Shown: one piece after another, positions 41,914 to 51,164 of the stretch
How the letters are laid out: each line of letters starts with the position of its first letter
How positions within the stretch are numbered: the stretch's first letter is position 1
Source of the DNA: JALZCH01 sp036387315
GTDB lineage: Bacteria; Acidobacteriota; Blastocatellia; Pyrinomonadales; Pyrinomonadaceae
Length of the DNA stretch: 64,000 nt
Direction: 5' to 3'
NCBI GenBank assembly: GCA_036387315.1
Contig: DASVTY010000026.1
Span: 13,567 to 77,566, forward strand
Notes under the pieces: generated by a model
Seen by the model: only the letters and a program-made list of their open reading frames with translations
The model's database searches: none
What the model was told of the DNA's origin: nothing
Translations under genes and position numbers: made by a program

Positions 41914-42291
41914 TGAGGTTCAATCTCCTTTTGAAATCCGGGCATTCGGATAGAATCTGACAATTTCCGGCAGCGAAAGTGACAAGTTATGGCAGCGCTT
42001 GAGTTTAATCTTAATGCTTAGACTGATTTTTCAAACTCGAAATTTTCAATAATTTTGCAGTTTGTGTAAAGATTTCGCTGCTTTTCATAAATTGTCGGAC
42101 GAACTGCCGCCTTTTTCCAGCAACGTCCGTGCCATCACGCTTTTAAATCGCGCATAAAAAAAAAGTTGTTGTTTGAAGCGGCTTTTTTTGCTAAATTTTG
42201 ATGCAGAGATTCAAACGAATAAAATTTTATAAATCTCTCTGAGAGAGACGATTTTGCCCGAAAACGCAGAACCGAGGAGAACGGCGAAACA
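41914..42291. other. 378-bp region before speA
   Basis: AT-rich. I see no gene, terminator of note or recognisable riboswitch; it presumably holds divergent promoters for the pilin gene and speA. Confidence 0.45.
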
Positions 42292-44220
42292 TTGACAGCA
42301 GCTATTGAGCAGACCATAGAGACTTACGGCATTGAGAATTGGGGCGCGGGTTATTTCGGTGTAAATCGAAAAGGAAATTTAATCGTGCGCCCGTTTGAAA
42401 ACGACAGCCGTCAAGCCGACGTTAAAGAAATCATTGACGATCTCCGGCGACGCGGCATCAACACGCCCGTTCTGCTGCGCTTTCCGCAGCTCATCGTCGG
42501 ACAAATCCGCAAACTGCAAAAAGCATTTCGCAGCGCCATCCGCGAGTTTGAATACAACGGCGCGCATCAATGCGTTTATCCGATGAAAGTCAATCAGAAC
42601 CGCGCCGTCGTCGAAGAATATCTGCGCGAAGGCTCGCGCTATGATTTCGGACTCGAAGCCGGTTCAAAAGCCGAGCTTTACGGCGCTCTGGCAATGGAAC
42701 AGTCGCCCGGCAGCCTGCTCGTGCTAAACGGTTTCAAAGACGAGGAATTTATTCGTCTCGCCTTTGCCGGAGCGAACGCGGGAAAAAAAGTGGTCATCGT
42801 CATCGAAAAGCTTTCCGAGCTTGATCACATTTTATCAGTCGCTAACGAACTGCTCGAAGAAGGCAGCGACGACCGTCTGCCGATGGTCGGCGTCCGCGTC
42901 AAGCTCTACTCGAAAGGTTCGGGCAAATGGGAAACTTCGGGCGGCGAAGCGGCGAAATTCGGTTTGACGACGACCGAAATTCTCGAAGTCATTTACCGGC
43001 TTCAGGAAGCCGGACGCATTGATTTGCTGCGGCTGCTGCATTTTCACATCGGCTCGCAATTGACCGACATCAAGCGCATCAAAAACGCGATGAAAGAAGC
43101 CGCGCGCGTTTACGCCAAGATTATTCAGATGAACGTTCCGATTGACTATTTGGACGTTGGCGGCGGAATGGCGGTTGATTACGACGGCTCGAAAACCGCT
43201 TTTGAATCTTCGGCAAATTACAACTCTCAGGAATTTGCGAACGACGTTGTTTACGTCATCAAAACCGTCTGCGACGACGAAAACGTGCCGCATCCGACCA
43301 TCGTGCAGGAATGCGGGCGTTATATGTCCGCATATCACGCCATCTTAGTGACAAACGTGCAGGACGAAATCGAAACCATCGTCGAAGACATTACGCCGAT
43401 GGAAATTGAAGCGGACGATCCGCAGCCGGTTCGGGAATTGCACGATTTGCGCGAAACCATCAGCGTCAAAAATCACCGCGAGTATTATCACGACGCTCTC
43501 GAACAGCGCGAACAGCTTTTCACGATGTTCAATCTCGGCTTAATCTCGCTCGAAGACCGCGCCAAAGGCGAAGTTTTGTTCTGGGATGTTTGTGAAAAAG
43601 CTGATAAATTCGCACAGCAGAAAAAATACGTTTCCGAAGAATTCGATGATTTGCGCCTTTTGTTGTGCGCCAAATATCTGACCAATTTTTCGGTTTTTCG
43701 CTCGATGCCCGACAACTGGGCGCTCGAACAGCTTTTTCCGATTGTTCCGATTCACAAATTAAATAAAATACCGACCGAATATACGACGCTTTGCGACATC
43801 ACTTGCGATTCGGACGGCGTGGTCGAAAAGTTTGTTGATTTGCACGACGTGAAAAGAGTTTTGGCGCTGCATCCGCTTGTCAAAGATGAGCAGTATTATA
43901 TCGCCGTTTTGCTCGTCGGCGCGTATCAGGAAGTGATGGGCAACAATCACAACCTGTTCGGCGTGCCGCACGAAGCGCAGGTTTTTATTGACGACGACGG
44001 TTATTTAATCAAAAAAGTAATTCCCGGCTCGACGCTCGGAGAATCTTTGAGCCGCGCGCGCTACGACAAATCGCTGCTCCACGAAGGTTTTCGCCGCATC
44101 GTCGCCGCACAGGTCAAACGCAGCGAGCTGACGGAAGAAGAAGCGACGAATTTAATCGAATTTTACGAATCGAAAATTGATTCGTACACATACCTTTCGC
44201 CCAACGGCACAAAGCCTTGA
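42292..44220 (+). CDS. speA: Biosynthetic arginine decarboxylase
   Basis: 642 residues, the normal size for SpeA. The start is a TTG preceded by GAGGAG at 42273-42278. PLP-barrel features: YPMKVNQNRAVVEEYL with the lysine for PLP, GLEAGSKAELYGAL, HFHIGSQLTDI and the GGGMAVDYDGS glycine loop; the C-terminal active-site part has CDSDGVV and GAYQEVMGNNHNLFG. It converts arginine to agmatine. It is the first gene of a polyamine cluster with a deoxyhypusine-synthase-like gene and agmatinase. Confidence 0.95.
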   Translation: MTAAIEQTIETYGIENWGAGYFGVNRKGNLIVRPFENDSRQADVKEIIDDLRRRGINTPVLLRFPQLIVGQIRKLQKAFRSAIREFEYNGAHQCVYPMKVNQNRAVVEEYLREGSRYDFGLEAGSKAELYGALAMEQSPGSLLVLNGFKDEEFIRLAFAGANAGKKVVIVIEKLSELDHILSVANELLEEGSDDRLPMVGVRVKLYSKGSGKWETSGGEAAKFGLTTTEILEVIYRLQEAGRIDLLRLLHFHIGSQLTDIKRIKNAMKEAARVYAKIIQMNVPIDYLDVGGGMAVDYDGSKTAFESSANYNSQEFANDVVYVIKTVCDDENVPHPTIVQECGRYMSAYHAILVTNVQDEIETIVEDITPMEIEADDPQPVRELHDLRETISVKNHREYYHDALEQREQLFTMFNLGLISLEDRAKGEVLFWDVCEKADKFAQQKKYVSEEFDDLRLLLCAKYLTNFSVFRSMPDNWALEQLFPIVPIHKLNKIPTEYTTLCDITCDSDGVVEKFVDLHDVKRVLALHPLVKDEQYYIAVLLVGAYQEVMGNNHNLFGVPHEAQVFIDDDGYLIKKVIPGSTLGESLSRARYDKSLLHEGFRRIVAAQVKRSELTEEEATNLIEFYESKIDSYTYLSPNGTKP

Positions 44221-44227
44221 GGCTTTG

Positions 44228-44306
44228 AAATTACGAGTTTCAAATTACGAATTAAGAATTAAAACAAATTCCTAAATCCGTAATTCGTAATTCGTAATTC
44301 GTAATT
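44228..44306. repeat. ATTACGAA-type palindrome, copy 2
   Basis: AATTACGAGTTTCAAATTACG on one side and reiterated TAATTCG on the other, with partial complementarity, between speA and the DHS-like gene. The same words appear in copies 1, 3 and 4. Confidence 0.7.
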
Positions 44307-44312
44307 AAATAT

Positions 44313-45377
44313 ATGACGGCACAACGCAAAAGCAAGTCTTCAAAATTTTTAACAGCGCCGACGCGCCCGGTTTCGGTTGACCGCGACCGTTCAATCACCG
44401 GTCTGCTCGAAAAAATGGAAGGCGCCGGATTCGGCGCGCGGCAATTGGCGGAAGCGCATCGCATCTGGCTCGACGCGCTCGGCGACAACACGACGATTTA
44501 CATCGCCGCGACGGGAAATCTGATTCCCGCCGGAATGCGCCGCCTGCTGGCTTATGTCATCAAAAACCGCTTCGTTGACGTTTTGGTTGTGTCCGGCGAA
44601 ATGCTCTTTCACGATTTGCACGAAACTCTCGGCAGAAATCATTACCAAGCGCACGCGGCGATGGACGACGAAGAGCTTGACACGGCAAACATCGTGCGAA
44701 TGGGCGACACTTTGGGAAACTCCGACGAATACCGCGAAGCCGACGAATGGATCGGCGGTTTTGCGAATCAGCTCGAACCGAGCCGACCTTATTCGGTCAG
44801 GGAGTTTCTGCATTTTCTGGGAAAAGAACTGGCGGAAATCGCCACGGAAGACGGATTGATAACTTCCGCCTACAAAGCGCGGATTCCAATTTTTTGCCCG
44901 GATTTGGGCAACAGCGAAATTTGCGTCGGAATCGCGCAAGGACGTTTTGAAAAGAAAAACACAGTGCTTTTCGACCTCGCTCAGGATTCGCTCGAAATGA
45001 TGCAAATCGCGCAGAAAAGTCGCTCGACTTGTCTGATTTCGCTCGGCGGCGTTGACGGACACAGCTACATTAAATTGAGCGACACTTCCTTGAATATCAT
45101 TCGCGCCCAGCCGCGCGGTCACAAATACGCGGTCACAATTTGCTCCGAACCGCCCTGCGTAGTCAGCCCGCGACCGCACGGTTCGCTCAGCGAAATGACG
45201 CAGTTTTTCGGCAAAACAATGAAAAACGCTTTGACCGCTTACGTTCAGTGCGACGCGACGATTGCGCTGCCGATTATCGTCACTTCCCTCTCGCAAACCG
45301 CCGCCAAATATATGAAAGGACGCAAGCGCCCGACCTTCACCTTCGTCGGACGCGAGCTGCAAATGGAAGTCTCCTAA
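44313..45377 (+). CDS. Deoxyhypusine-synthase-like enzyme, probably polyamine-forming
   Basis: 354 residues. DHS fold: IYIAATGNLIPAGMRRLLAY (NAD site), VVSGEMLFHDLHETLGR, LISLGGVDGHSYIK (cf. the GGGxxKHH part of eukaryotic DHS) and SPRPHGSLSEMTQFFGK, where the lysine aligns by eye with the catalytic lysine of DHS. Eukaryotic DHS modifies eIF5A; bacterial DHS-like proteins are thought to make homospermidine or related polyamines. The position between speA and speB favours a polyamine substrate. It is clearly part of the same operon-like cluster. Confidence 0.85.
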   Translation: MTAQRKSKSSKFLTAPTRPVSVDRDRSITGLLEKMEGAGFGARQLAEAHRIWLDALGDNTTIYIAATGNLIPAGMRRLLAYVIKNRFVDVLVVSGEMLFHDLHETLGRNHYQAHAAMDDEELDTANIVRMGDTLGNSDEYREADEWIGGFANQLEPSRPYSVREFLHFLGKELAEIATEDGLITSAYKARIPIFCPDLGNSEICVGIAQGRFEKKNTVLFDLAQDSLEMMQIAQKSRSTCLISLGGVDGHSYIKLSDTSLNIIRAQPRGHKYAVTICSEPPCVVSPRPHGSLSEMTQFFGKTMKNALTAYVQCDATIALPIIVTSLSQTAAKYMKGRKRPTFTFVGRELQMEVS

Positions 45378-45439
45378 CAGTTATCAGTTATCAGTTAACA
45401 ACAGAATTGATAACTGATAACTGATAACTGATAACTGTA
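45376..45439. repeat. Palindrome of TTATCAG / CTGATAA words
   Basis: CAGTTATCAGTTATCAGTTA is followed after ACAACAGAA by four copies of TGATAAC. The two halves are complementary. It fills the gap before speB and ends at its start codon. Confidence 0.75.
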
Positions 45440-46348
45440 ATGTCTGAGTCAGCAAATCTTCCAATGAATTTCGGCGGAATTGGCGAGCCGGAATTTTCCG
45501 AATTTGAGCCAGCCGGGGTTTTGGTTTTACCCATCGCTTACGAAGGCACGGTTTCTTACGGAACCGGCACCGAACAGGGCGCGGCGGCGATTATCGAAGC
45601 CTCGCGCAATATGGAATTGTACGACGAGGAAACCGACGCCGAAGTCTATAAAATCGGCATTCACACGCTCGCAGAGCTTACCGCCGAAGACGAACCGTCG
45701 GCGATGATGACGAAAATCTATGAGCGGGCGAAAGAGCTTTTGGCGTCGGAAAAATTTCTCGTTTCTCTCGGCGGAGAACATTCCGTCAGCGCGCCTTTGA
45801 TACGCGCGCACGCCGAGCATTTTCACAACATTTCGATTTTGCAGATTGACGCGCACGCAGATTTGCGCGATTCATACGACGGCACGCCGTATTCGCACGC
45901 TTCGATTATGGCGCGCGCGGTCAAAGACTTGAGAATTCCGGCGGTTCAAGTCGGGATTCGCTCGATTTCCGCCGACGAAGCGCGCTCGCTCGACGATTTG
46001 CCGCACACCAGGATTTATTGGGCGAAAGATGTTGTCGGGCGAATTGATTGGATTGACGAAGCCGTTTCGCATCTGACCGACAATGTTTATTTAACAATTG
46101 ATATTGACGGTTTAGACCCGTCGCTCGTGCCGACGACCGGAACGCCGGAACCGGGCGGTTTGGGTTGGTATGAAGTTTTGACTTTGATTCGACGGCTGGC
46201 GAAAAAACGCCGCGTCGTCGGAATGGATTTGGTCGAATTTTCCAAAATGGATAATTCAGACGCCGGAGCTTTTCTTTGCTCAAAGCTCGTTTACAAATCG
46301 CTCGGCTATATTTTTCGCGGCGAAACTCCGCGTGTGCGCGGTAAATAG
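45440..46348 (+). CDS. speB: Agmatinase
   Basis: 302 residues, the normal ureohydrolase length. The Mn2+ ligands are all visible: GGEHSV (about 113), DAHADLRD (about 139-146), and DIDGLDPS (about 214-221), with the PEPGGLGWYE motif. It hydrolyses agmatine to putrescine and urea, following arginine decarboxylase. It ends the cluster and a hairpin terminator follows. The ATG starts right after the palindromic repeat and has no clear ribosome site. Confidence 0.94.
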   Translation: MSESANLPMNFGGIGEPEFSEFEPAGVLVLPIAYEGTVSYGTGTEQGAAAIIEASRNMELYDEETDAEVYKIGIHTLAELTAEDEPSAMMTKIYERAKELLASEKFLVSLGGEHSVSAPLIRAHAEHFHNISILQIDAHADLRDSYDGTPYSHASIMARAVKDLRIPAVQVGIRSISADEARSLDDLPHTRIYWAKDVVGRIDWIDEAVSHLTDNVYLTIDIDGLDPSLVPTTGTPEPGGLGWYEVLTLIRRLAKKRRVVGMDLVEFSKMDNSDAGAFLCSKLVYKSLGYIFRGETPRVRGK

Positions 46349-46368
46349 AATTTTAAAAACCAATCCCG

Positions 46369-46401
46369 GAAAAGCGCTGTCTACGCGGCGGCGCTTTTTC
46401 T
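46369..46401 (+). terminator. Terminator of the polyamine cluster
   Basis: AAAAGCGC pairs with GCGCTTTT around a 12-base loop, followed by TTTCTTTTT. Confidence 0.75.
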
Positions 46402-46498
46402 TTTTGCCGGTATTGATTTTCGTCGTGCAACTACTTAAATTTAAAATCGTATTAGAAGAGAGCTAAACTAAGGTTCAAAGGATTATTAAGGATTATTT

Positions 46499-48040
46499 AT
46501 GAAATTTTATCAGCTTTCGTCACTCAAAATTTTCACTGTTTTGGCAACCGCCGCACTTTTAGCCGGTTGCAGCGGCGGCAGCGCCCAACTTTCTCCGAAT
46601 TCGCAAACGTCGCAGACCGAACAATCCGCGCCGGTTTCACAGTCGCCGATTGTTTTAGCCGACGGAATCCGCGCATCTTACGCCGATATTGTCGAACGAG
46701 TCGCGCCCGCCGTCGTGAACATTGACGCGCGTCGGAGAACTAGCCGCGCGCCGCAGCAACAACAACAACAGCAGCAGAATCCGCTGCTTGACGACCCGCG
46801 TTTTCGGGATTTCTTCGACCAATTGCCGCAAGGTCAGCGTCAACAACCGCCGCCGGTCGAACGCGGCGTCGGTTCCGGCGTCATCATCAGCGCCGACGGA
46901 ACGATTTTGACCAACAATCACGTCGTCGAAGGAGCGGACGATATTGAAATTGAGCTGACCGACAAGCGAACTTTTAAAGCAAAAGTCGTCGGTCTCGATC
47001 CGGCTTCGGATTTAGCCGTGTTAAAAGTCGAAGCCGACAATTTGCCGTTTATGAATCTCGGCGATTCTGACAAAGTTCGTGTCGGCGACGTTGTTCTGGC
47101 AATCGGAAACCCGCTCGGAATCGGACAAACCGTCACTTCGGGAATTATTTCGGCAACAGGACGCCGGACGGGACTCGGAACGGGCAGCTTTGAAAACTTT
47201 TTGCAAACCGACGCGCCGATTAATCGCGGCAATTCCGGCGGCGCTTTAATCAACGTAACTGGCGAGCTTATCGGCATCAATTCGCAAATCTTATCGCCCG
47301 GCGGCGCGGCTGGCGGCAACATCGGAATCGGTTTCGCCATTCCGTCGAATATGGTCAAAGGCGTGATGGAGCAGCTAGTCAAAAACGGCAAAGTCCGGCG
47401 CGGGCAGCTCGGCGTTTTGATTCGTGATATTGATTCGGATTTGGCGGCGTCGCTCAATTTAAAAGACACGCGCGGCGCGGTAATCACCGACGTTCAGCCC
47501 GACAGCGCGGCGGCAAAAGCCGGGCTTCAGCGGTATGATGTCGTCACGGCTTTAAACGGGGAACGAGTCGAAGACGGAAACACGCTCAGAAATCGAATCG
47601 CCGCGACTCAGCCCGGCTCGGAAGTCACTCTCACGGTTTTGCGCGAAGGCAAAGAACAGCAAATTAAAGCAACTTTGGGCGAGCTTGCGGTGCAGACGGC
47701 AGAGAACGAACGCGAAAATCCGCAGGGAAACCAGAACGCGCCCGGCGGCGAGCAAAGCGGCAGGCTCGGTTTAGGCTTGCAGCCGCTGACGCCCGATATG
47801 AAACGGCAATTGCAAGTCAACGCCGAAAGAGGCTTGGTTGTCACGGAAGTTGATCCGAATGGACCGGCAGCCGAAGCCGGATTCAGGGAGCAGGACGTGA
47901 TTCTCGAAATCAATCGTCAGCCGGTTACAAGTTTTGAAGATGTCCAAGCCGCGCTTGAAAAAAGCGGCGACCGCCCGGTTCTGATTTTAATGGAACGCCG
48001 CGGTCAGGTCGTCTTTTTAACCGTCAGACAAAGAAGATAA
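46499..48040 (+). CDS. Do/HtrA-family serine protease (DegP/DegQ-like), lipoprotein
   Basis: 513 residues. Signal peptide ending in a lipobox LLAGC, so it is anchored in the periplasm. The protease has His in TNNHVVEGA, Asp in PASDLAVLKV and Ser in RGNSGGALI. Two PDZ domains follow (about 295-385 and 415-505, with RRGQLGVLI and RLGLGLQPL). A Gln-rich loop (about 81-90) precedes the catalytic domain. It degrades or chaperones misfolded envelope proteins. It is a single-gene unit with its own terminator. Confidence 0.95.
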   Translation: MKFYQLSSLKIFTVLATAALLAGCSGGSAQLSPNSQTSQTEQSAPVSQSPIVLADGIRASYADIVERVAPAVVNIDARRRTSRAPQQQQQQQQNPLLDDPRFRDFFDQLPQGQRQQPPPVERGVGSGVIISADGTILTNNHVVEGADDIEIELTDKRTFKAKVVGLDPASDLAVLKVEADNLPFMNLGDSDKVRVGDVVLAIGNPLGIGQTVTSGIISATGRRTGLGTGSFENFLQTDAPINRGNSGGALINVTGELIGINSQILSPGGAAGGNIGIGFAIPSNMVKGVMEQLVKNGKVRRGQLGVLIRDIDSDLAASLNLKDTRGAVITDVQPDSAAAKAGLQRYDVVTALNGERVEDGNTLRNRIAATQPGSEVTLTVLREGKEQQIKATLGELAVQTAENERENPQGNQNAPGGEQSGRLGLGLQPLTPDMKRQLQVNAERGLVVTEVDPNGPAAEAGFREQDVILEINRQPVTSFEDVQAALEKSGDRPVLILMERRGQVVFLTVRQRR

Positions 48041-48054
48041 AACAACCGCAAACG

Positions 48055-48098
48055 AATAAAAAGGCGTCGAGCTTTATAAAGCTCGACGCCTTTTTATT
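48055..48098. terminator. Bidirectional terminator
   Basis: AATAAAAAGGCGTCGAGCTTT pairs with its complement AAAGCTCGACGCC and T tract; it also serves the opposing rmlA. Confidence 0.9.
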
Positions 48099-48121
48099 CA
48101 TTCGATTTTAGCAGGGTTTCA

Positions 48122-48982
48122 TCAATCCAATATTTTTTGCAGATAAGCGCCATAGCCGCTTTTCATATATTTGGCGGCGAGAATCATCAACTCGGAGCGG
48201 TTGATATAGCCCATATTAAAAGCCGTTTCCTCGATGCAGCCGATTTTCGAGCCTTGTCGTTTTTCAATCACTTTGACAAACTCGCTGGCATCAATCAAAG
48301 AATCGAATGTGCCGGTGTCGAGCCAAGCCATTCCCCTGCCCATTAATCCCACTTTTAAAGCGTCTTTTGCCAGATAAGCCTTGATAACGTCAATAATTTC
48401 ATACTCTCCGCGCGCAGAAGGCTTTAAGTTTTGCGCTATCTCGACAACCCGGTTATCGCAAAAATACAATCCCGGAATCGCATAATCGGATTTCGGAGAG
48501 ACGGGTTTTTCTTCGATGGAAATAACACGAAAATTTTCGTCGAATTCGACGACGCCGTATCTTTGCGGGTCGCTGACTTTATAAGCAAAAACCGCAGCGC
48601 CTTCGACATCGTTAAAGTCTTGCACCAGATTGCTTAAATGAGCGCCGTAAAAGATATTATCGCCGAGAATCAGCGCGACCTTTTCGTTTCCGATAAATTC
48701 TTTGCCGATGACAAACGCCTGCGCCAATCCTTCGGGCTTTTCCTGCACGGCGTATTCAAAACGGCATCCAAGCTCGCCGCCGCCACCTAATAATCGGCGA
48801 AAGCTTTCGGAATCTTCCGGCGTCGTGATTATCAGAATTTCGCGAATGCCCGCGAGCATCAAAACCGACAAAGGATAATAAATCATCGGCTTGTCATAGA
48901 CGGGCATTAACTGTTTGCTGATGGCTTTCGTAATCGGATAAAGCCTTGTGCCGGAGCCTCCGGCTAAAATTATGCCTTTCAT
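48122..48982 (-). CDS. rmlA: Glucose-1-phosphate thymidylyltransferase
   Basis: 286 residues, the normal size. Signature GIILAGGSGTRLYP at the N-terminus, KPMIYYPLSVLMLAGI, LGDNIFYG (metal aspartate) and GRGMAWLDTGTFDSL. It makes dTDP-glucose for rhamnose and other 6-deoxysugars. The other rml genes are not in this window. The next region upstream holds a tRNA-Pro-like fragment rather than related genes. Confidence 0.95.
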   Translation of the reverse strand: MKGIILAGGSGTRLYPITKAISKQLMPVYDKPMIYYPLSVLMLAGIREILIITTPEDSESFRRLLGGGGELGCRFEYAVQEKPEGLAQAFVIGKEFIGNEKVALILGDNIFYGAHLSNLVQDFNDVEGAAVFAYKVSDPQRYGVVEFDENFRVISIEEKPVSPKSDYAIPGLYFCDNRVVEIAQNLKPSARGEYEIIDVIKAYLAKDALKVGLMGRGMAWLDTGTFDSLIDASEFVKVIEKRQGSKIGCIEETAFNMGYINRSELMILAAKYMKSGYGAYLQKILD

Positions 48983-49041
48983 AATTTAAATCGTTTTGGA
49001 AACGGAAAAGCCGCAAAGCTAAAGTCCCTTGCGGCTTAAAT

Positions 49042-49067
49042 AATCGGGATGGCGAGATTCGAACTCA
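49042..49067 (-). repeat. Copy of the 3' end of tRNA-Pro(GGG), possible attachment-site remnant
   Basis: 26 bp identical to 51041-51066, which covers the discriminator base, acceptor 3' strand and T arm of the tRNA-Pro gene. Direct orientation, 2 kb apart. The following bases could form a broken tRNA, so a decayed tRNA gene is the alternative. Confidence 0.65.
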
Positions 49068-49394
49068 AAGAAATTCGTTTGTTTGCGTTTGGATGAATTC
49101 GTTCAGCCTCTGATTTAACTGCCATTCCCGTCAAAATATATTAGCAGACTTTCGCTCTGTTCGGATAAATTTTGTTACGGTTCTGAAACCATTAAACAAT
49201 CTTTACACGAGACAATCTTCGAGTAATAAATCTAAATAACTCAGGCGAATAAAAACTTTCGTGAGAATTTAAAGAGAAATTTTTCAGAAAAACTTCAGAA
49301 AATCCTAAAGATTCCCCGCACCGAAATCAGCATAATCGCTCCCGTCAGCAACAGACAGGCTCATTAGAAGCCACACATAAATGGAGGAATAGCA

Positions 49395-50774
49395 ATGATA
49401 AAGATTTTCGCAAATAACTTGATTCGATTTTTGGTTTTGGGCAGCCTCGGGCTGTTCGCGTTTTCAACCTTTACGTTAGCCGCGCCTGTCGTCAGGCAAG
49501 GGAGCGGAGCAAATGCGGCGGGGCTGCAAGCGACGGTTGACTTATTTCGCGCCGATTTGGGCGGCGCGAATAACGGTGTCGGCGGTTCGTTCGCAACCGG
49601 AAGGCGCGAGGTAAATTGGGACGGCGTGCCGGACAGTTTTTCCGAACCGAACAATTTCCCCGCAGATTTCTTTAACAACAATAGCCCGCGCGGCATAATG
49701 TTCAACTCGATAGAGGACGCGACCGGATCGGCGTTAAATCAATTCGCCGTCAGCGCAAACCAGGCGTCCGGCGTCCCGGTTCGTTTCGGCAATCTCAACG
49801 CCGCTTATCCGTTCATTCTGCAAACTTTTAGCTCGCAGCGATTATTCATCGCTCGCAATACGCATATGATGGAAGTGACTTTCTTTATTCCGGGAACGAG
49901 CATTCCGGCGGCGGTCAAAGGCTTCGGAGTTGTTTTCGCGGATGTTGACTCGGCAACCGGCGGCAATCGTTCGTTGATTCGCGTTTATGGTCCTGACGGC
50001 AGACAGCTTTCGGCTGCTTCGGCGCCGGTCTTTAATACAGGTCTTTCGTTCGTGGGTATTTCCTTCAACAACGGCGAGCGCATCGCCCGCGTGGTGATTG
50101 AAAGCGGCAACGCAGCACTTTCCTCAACAAACGACGACAGCGAAAACGGGATTGACATAGTAGCGATGGATGATTTCATATACGGCGAACCGCAATCCAT
50201 AGATTTTGCTTCCAGCGTTTCGGGATCCATTATTTACGGAACAACTCCCGCGGATCAACCGGCGAAGATTGTCTCAGGAGCAAGATTAGTGGCGAGCGGC
50301 GATTCGAACGCGGTGGCAATCAGTAATTCAAACGGTTATTATCAGTTCAACGAGAATCTTGAAACCGGCGGCACTTATACCGTCACCGCATCAAAAACCG
50401 GAGATATAAACAATATCAGCCCTTTTGATGCGACGCTTATTTTGCGGTGTGTAGCTGCCGGCGATGCTTGCAACTTAACAGCTAATCAACAGATAGCGGG
50501 CGATACCAATGGAAGCGGAAGTCTTTCCCCGATTGATGCGACTCTGATTCTTCGTTTTGTCGCGGCAAATGGACAAACCGCGCAAACCGGACAAACGGGT
50601 AACTGGAAATTCTCTTCACCGTCCCGCAGTTACCTGCCGCTCGGCGGTAATCTTTCTGATGAGAATTACACAGCATTACTGATTGGAGATGTAAGCGGCG
50701 GTTGGCAACCGCCACCTTCTTCGAGCGGCGCTGCAGAAGCGAAACAAGAAAAGACGGAAACACTGCCCTCATAA
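49395..50774 (+). CDS. Secreted surface protein with dockerin-like repeats
   Basis: 459 residues. A signal peptide (about 1-30) precedes a beta-rich domain to about 280 and a Gly/Asn-containing Ig-like stretch. From about 340 two dockerin-like repeats carry the calcium pattern DINNISPFDATLILR and DTNGSGSLSPIDATLILR. A Pro/Ser/Lys tail ends it. Dockerin-like repeats bind calcium and often a cohesin partner. The gene is the only intact one inside the 2-kb segment flanked by the tRNA-Pro repeat. The start has GGAGG at 49382-49386. Confidence 0.8.
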   Translation: MIKIFANNLIRFLVLGSLGLFAFSTFTLAAPVVRQGSGANAAGLQATVDLFRADLGGANNGVGGSFATGRREVNWDGVPDSFSEPNNFPADFFNNNSPRGIMFNSIEDATGSALNQFAVSANQASGVPVRFGNLNAAYPFILQTFSSQRLFIARNTHMMEVTFFIPGTSIPAAVKGFGVVFADVDSATGGNRSLIRVYGPDGRQLSAASAPVFNTGLSFVGISFNNGERIARVVIESGNAALSSTNDDSENGIDIVAMDDFIYGEPQSIDFASSVSGSIIYGTTPADQPAKIVSGARLVASGDSNAVAISNSNGYYQFNENLETGGTYTVTASKTGDINNISPFDATLILRCVAAGDACNLTANQQIAGDTNGSGSLSPIDATLILRFVAANGQTAQTGQTGNWKFSSPSRSYLPLGGNLSDENYTALLIGDVSGGWQPPPSSSGAAEAKQEKTETLPS

Positions 50775-50890
50775 GAGCAGAAGACTTTTCCGCAGCGTTT
50801 GCCGCCCGTGAAATGATAGCGGTTCGGGAACAAACGGAATCAAGCAAAGTAGTTAGTGAAATGGAACGGATAAACGCTAATGATGAGTAG
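50775..50890 (+). pseudogene. Short frame after the dockerin-like gene, possible gene remnant
   Basis: After the stop at 50774, another frame runs to TAG 50888-50890 with coding-like composition (AEDFSAAFAAREM, SSKVVSEMERINAN). It may be the tail of an older gene or a frameshifted end. No start signal is seen, so this is weak. Confidence 0.3.
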
Positions 50891-50973
50891 TCAGCGGAAG
50901 AAAAAGCGGACATTCAATTACTACTACCTGAGAAGGCACTTTTTCGTGATTGATGTACCGATGACACACTAGA

Positions 50974-51008
50974 TAAGAAAAGCGTATCTTTCGAGATACG
51001 CTTTTCTA
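50974..51008 (+). terminator. Intrinsic terminator
   Basis: AGAAAAGCGTATCT pairs with AGATACGCTTTTCT around TTCG. Confidence 0.85.
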
Positions 51009-51042
51009 TTGATTTAATTGAGTTAAACTCAATTATTTTGAA

Positions 51043-51116
51043 TCGGGATGGCGAGATTCGAACTCACGACCTTTCGCACCCCAAGCGAACGCGCTACCAG
51101 GCTGCGCCACATCCCG
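51043..51116 (-). tRNA. tRNA-Pro(GGG)
   Basis: Cloverleaf on the minus strand: acceptor CGGGATG/CATCCCG with discriminator A, anticodon loop TTGGGGT (anticodon GGG) and T arm with TTCGAAT. The last 26 bases are duplicated at 49042-49067. Not part of the 24-tRNA array. Confidence 0.93.
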
Positions 51117-51164
51117 TTTGCTCAATTAGAATATGAACGGGGATTTGTTTTTGTCAAACACGGA

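Noticed and set aside
48983..49394. tmRNA or other stable RNA in the gap before the dockerin-like gene
   Set aside because: The tRNA-like 3' end matches tRNA-Pro exactly and no tmRNA 5' half or tag frame can be found.
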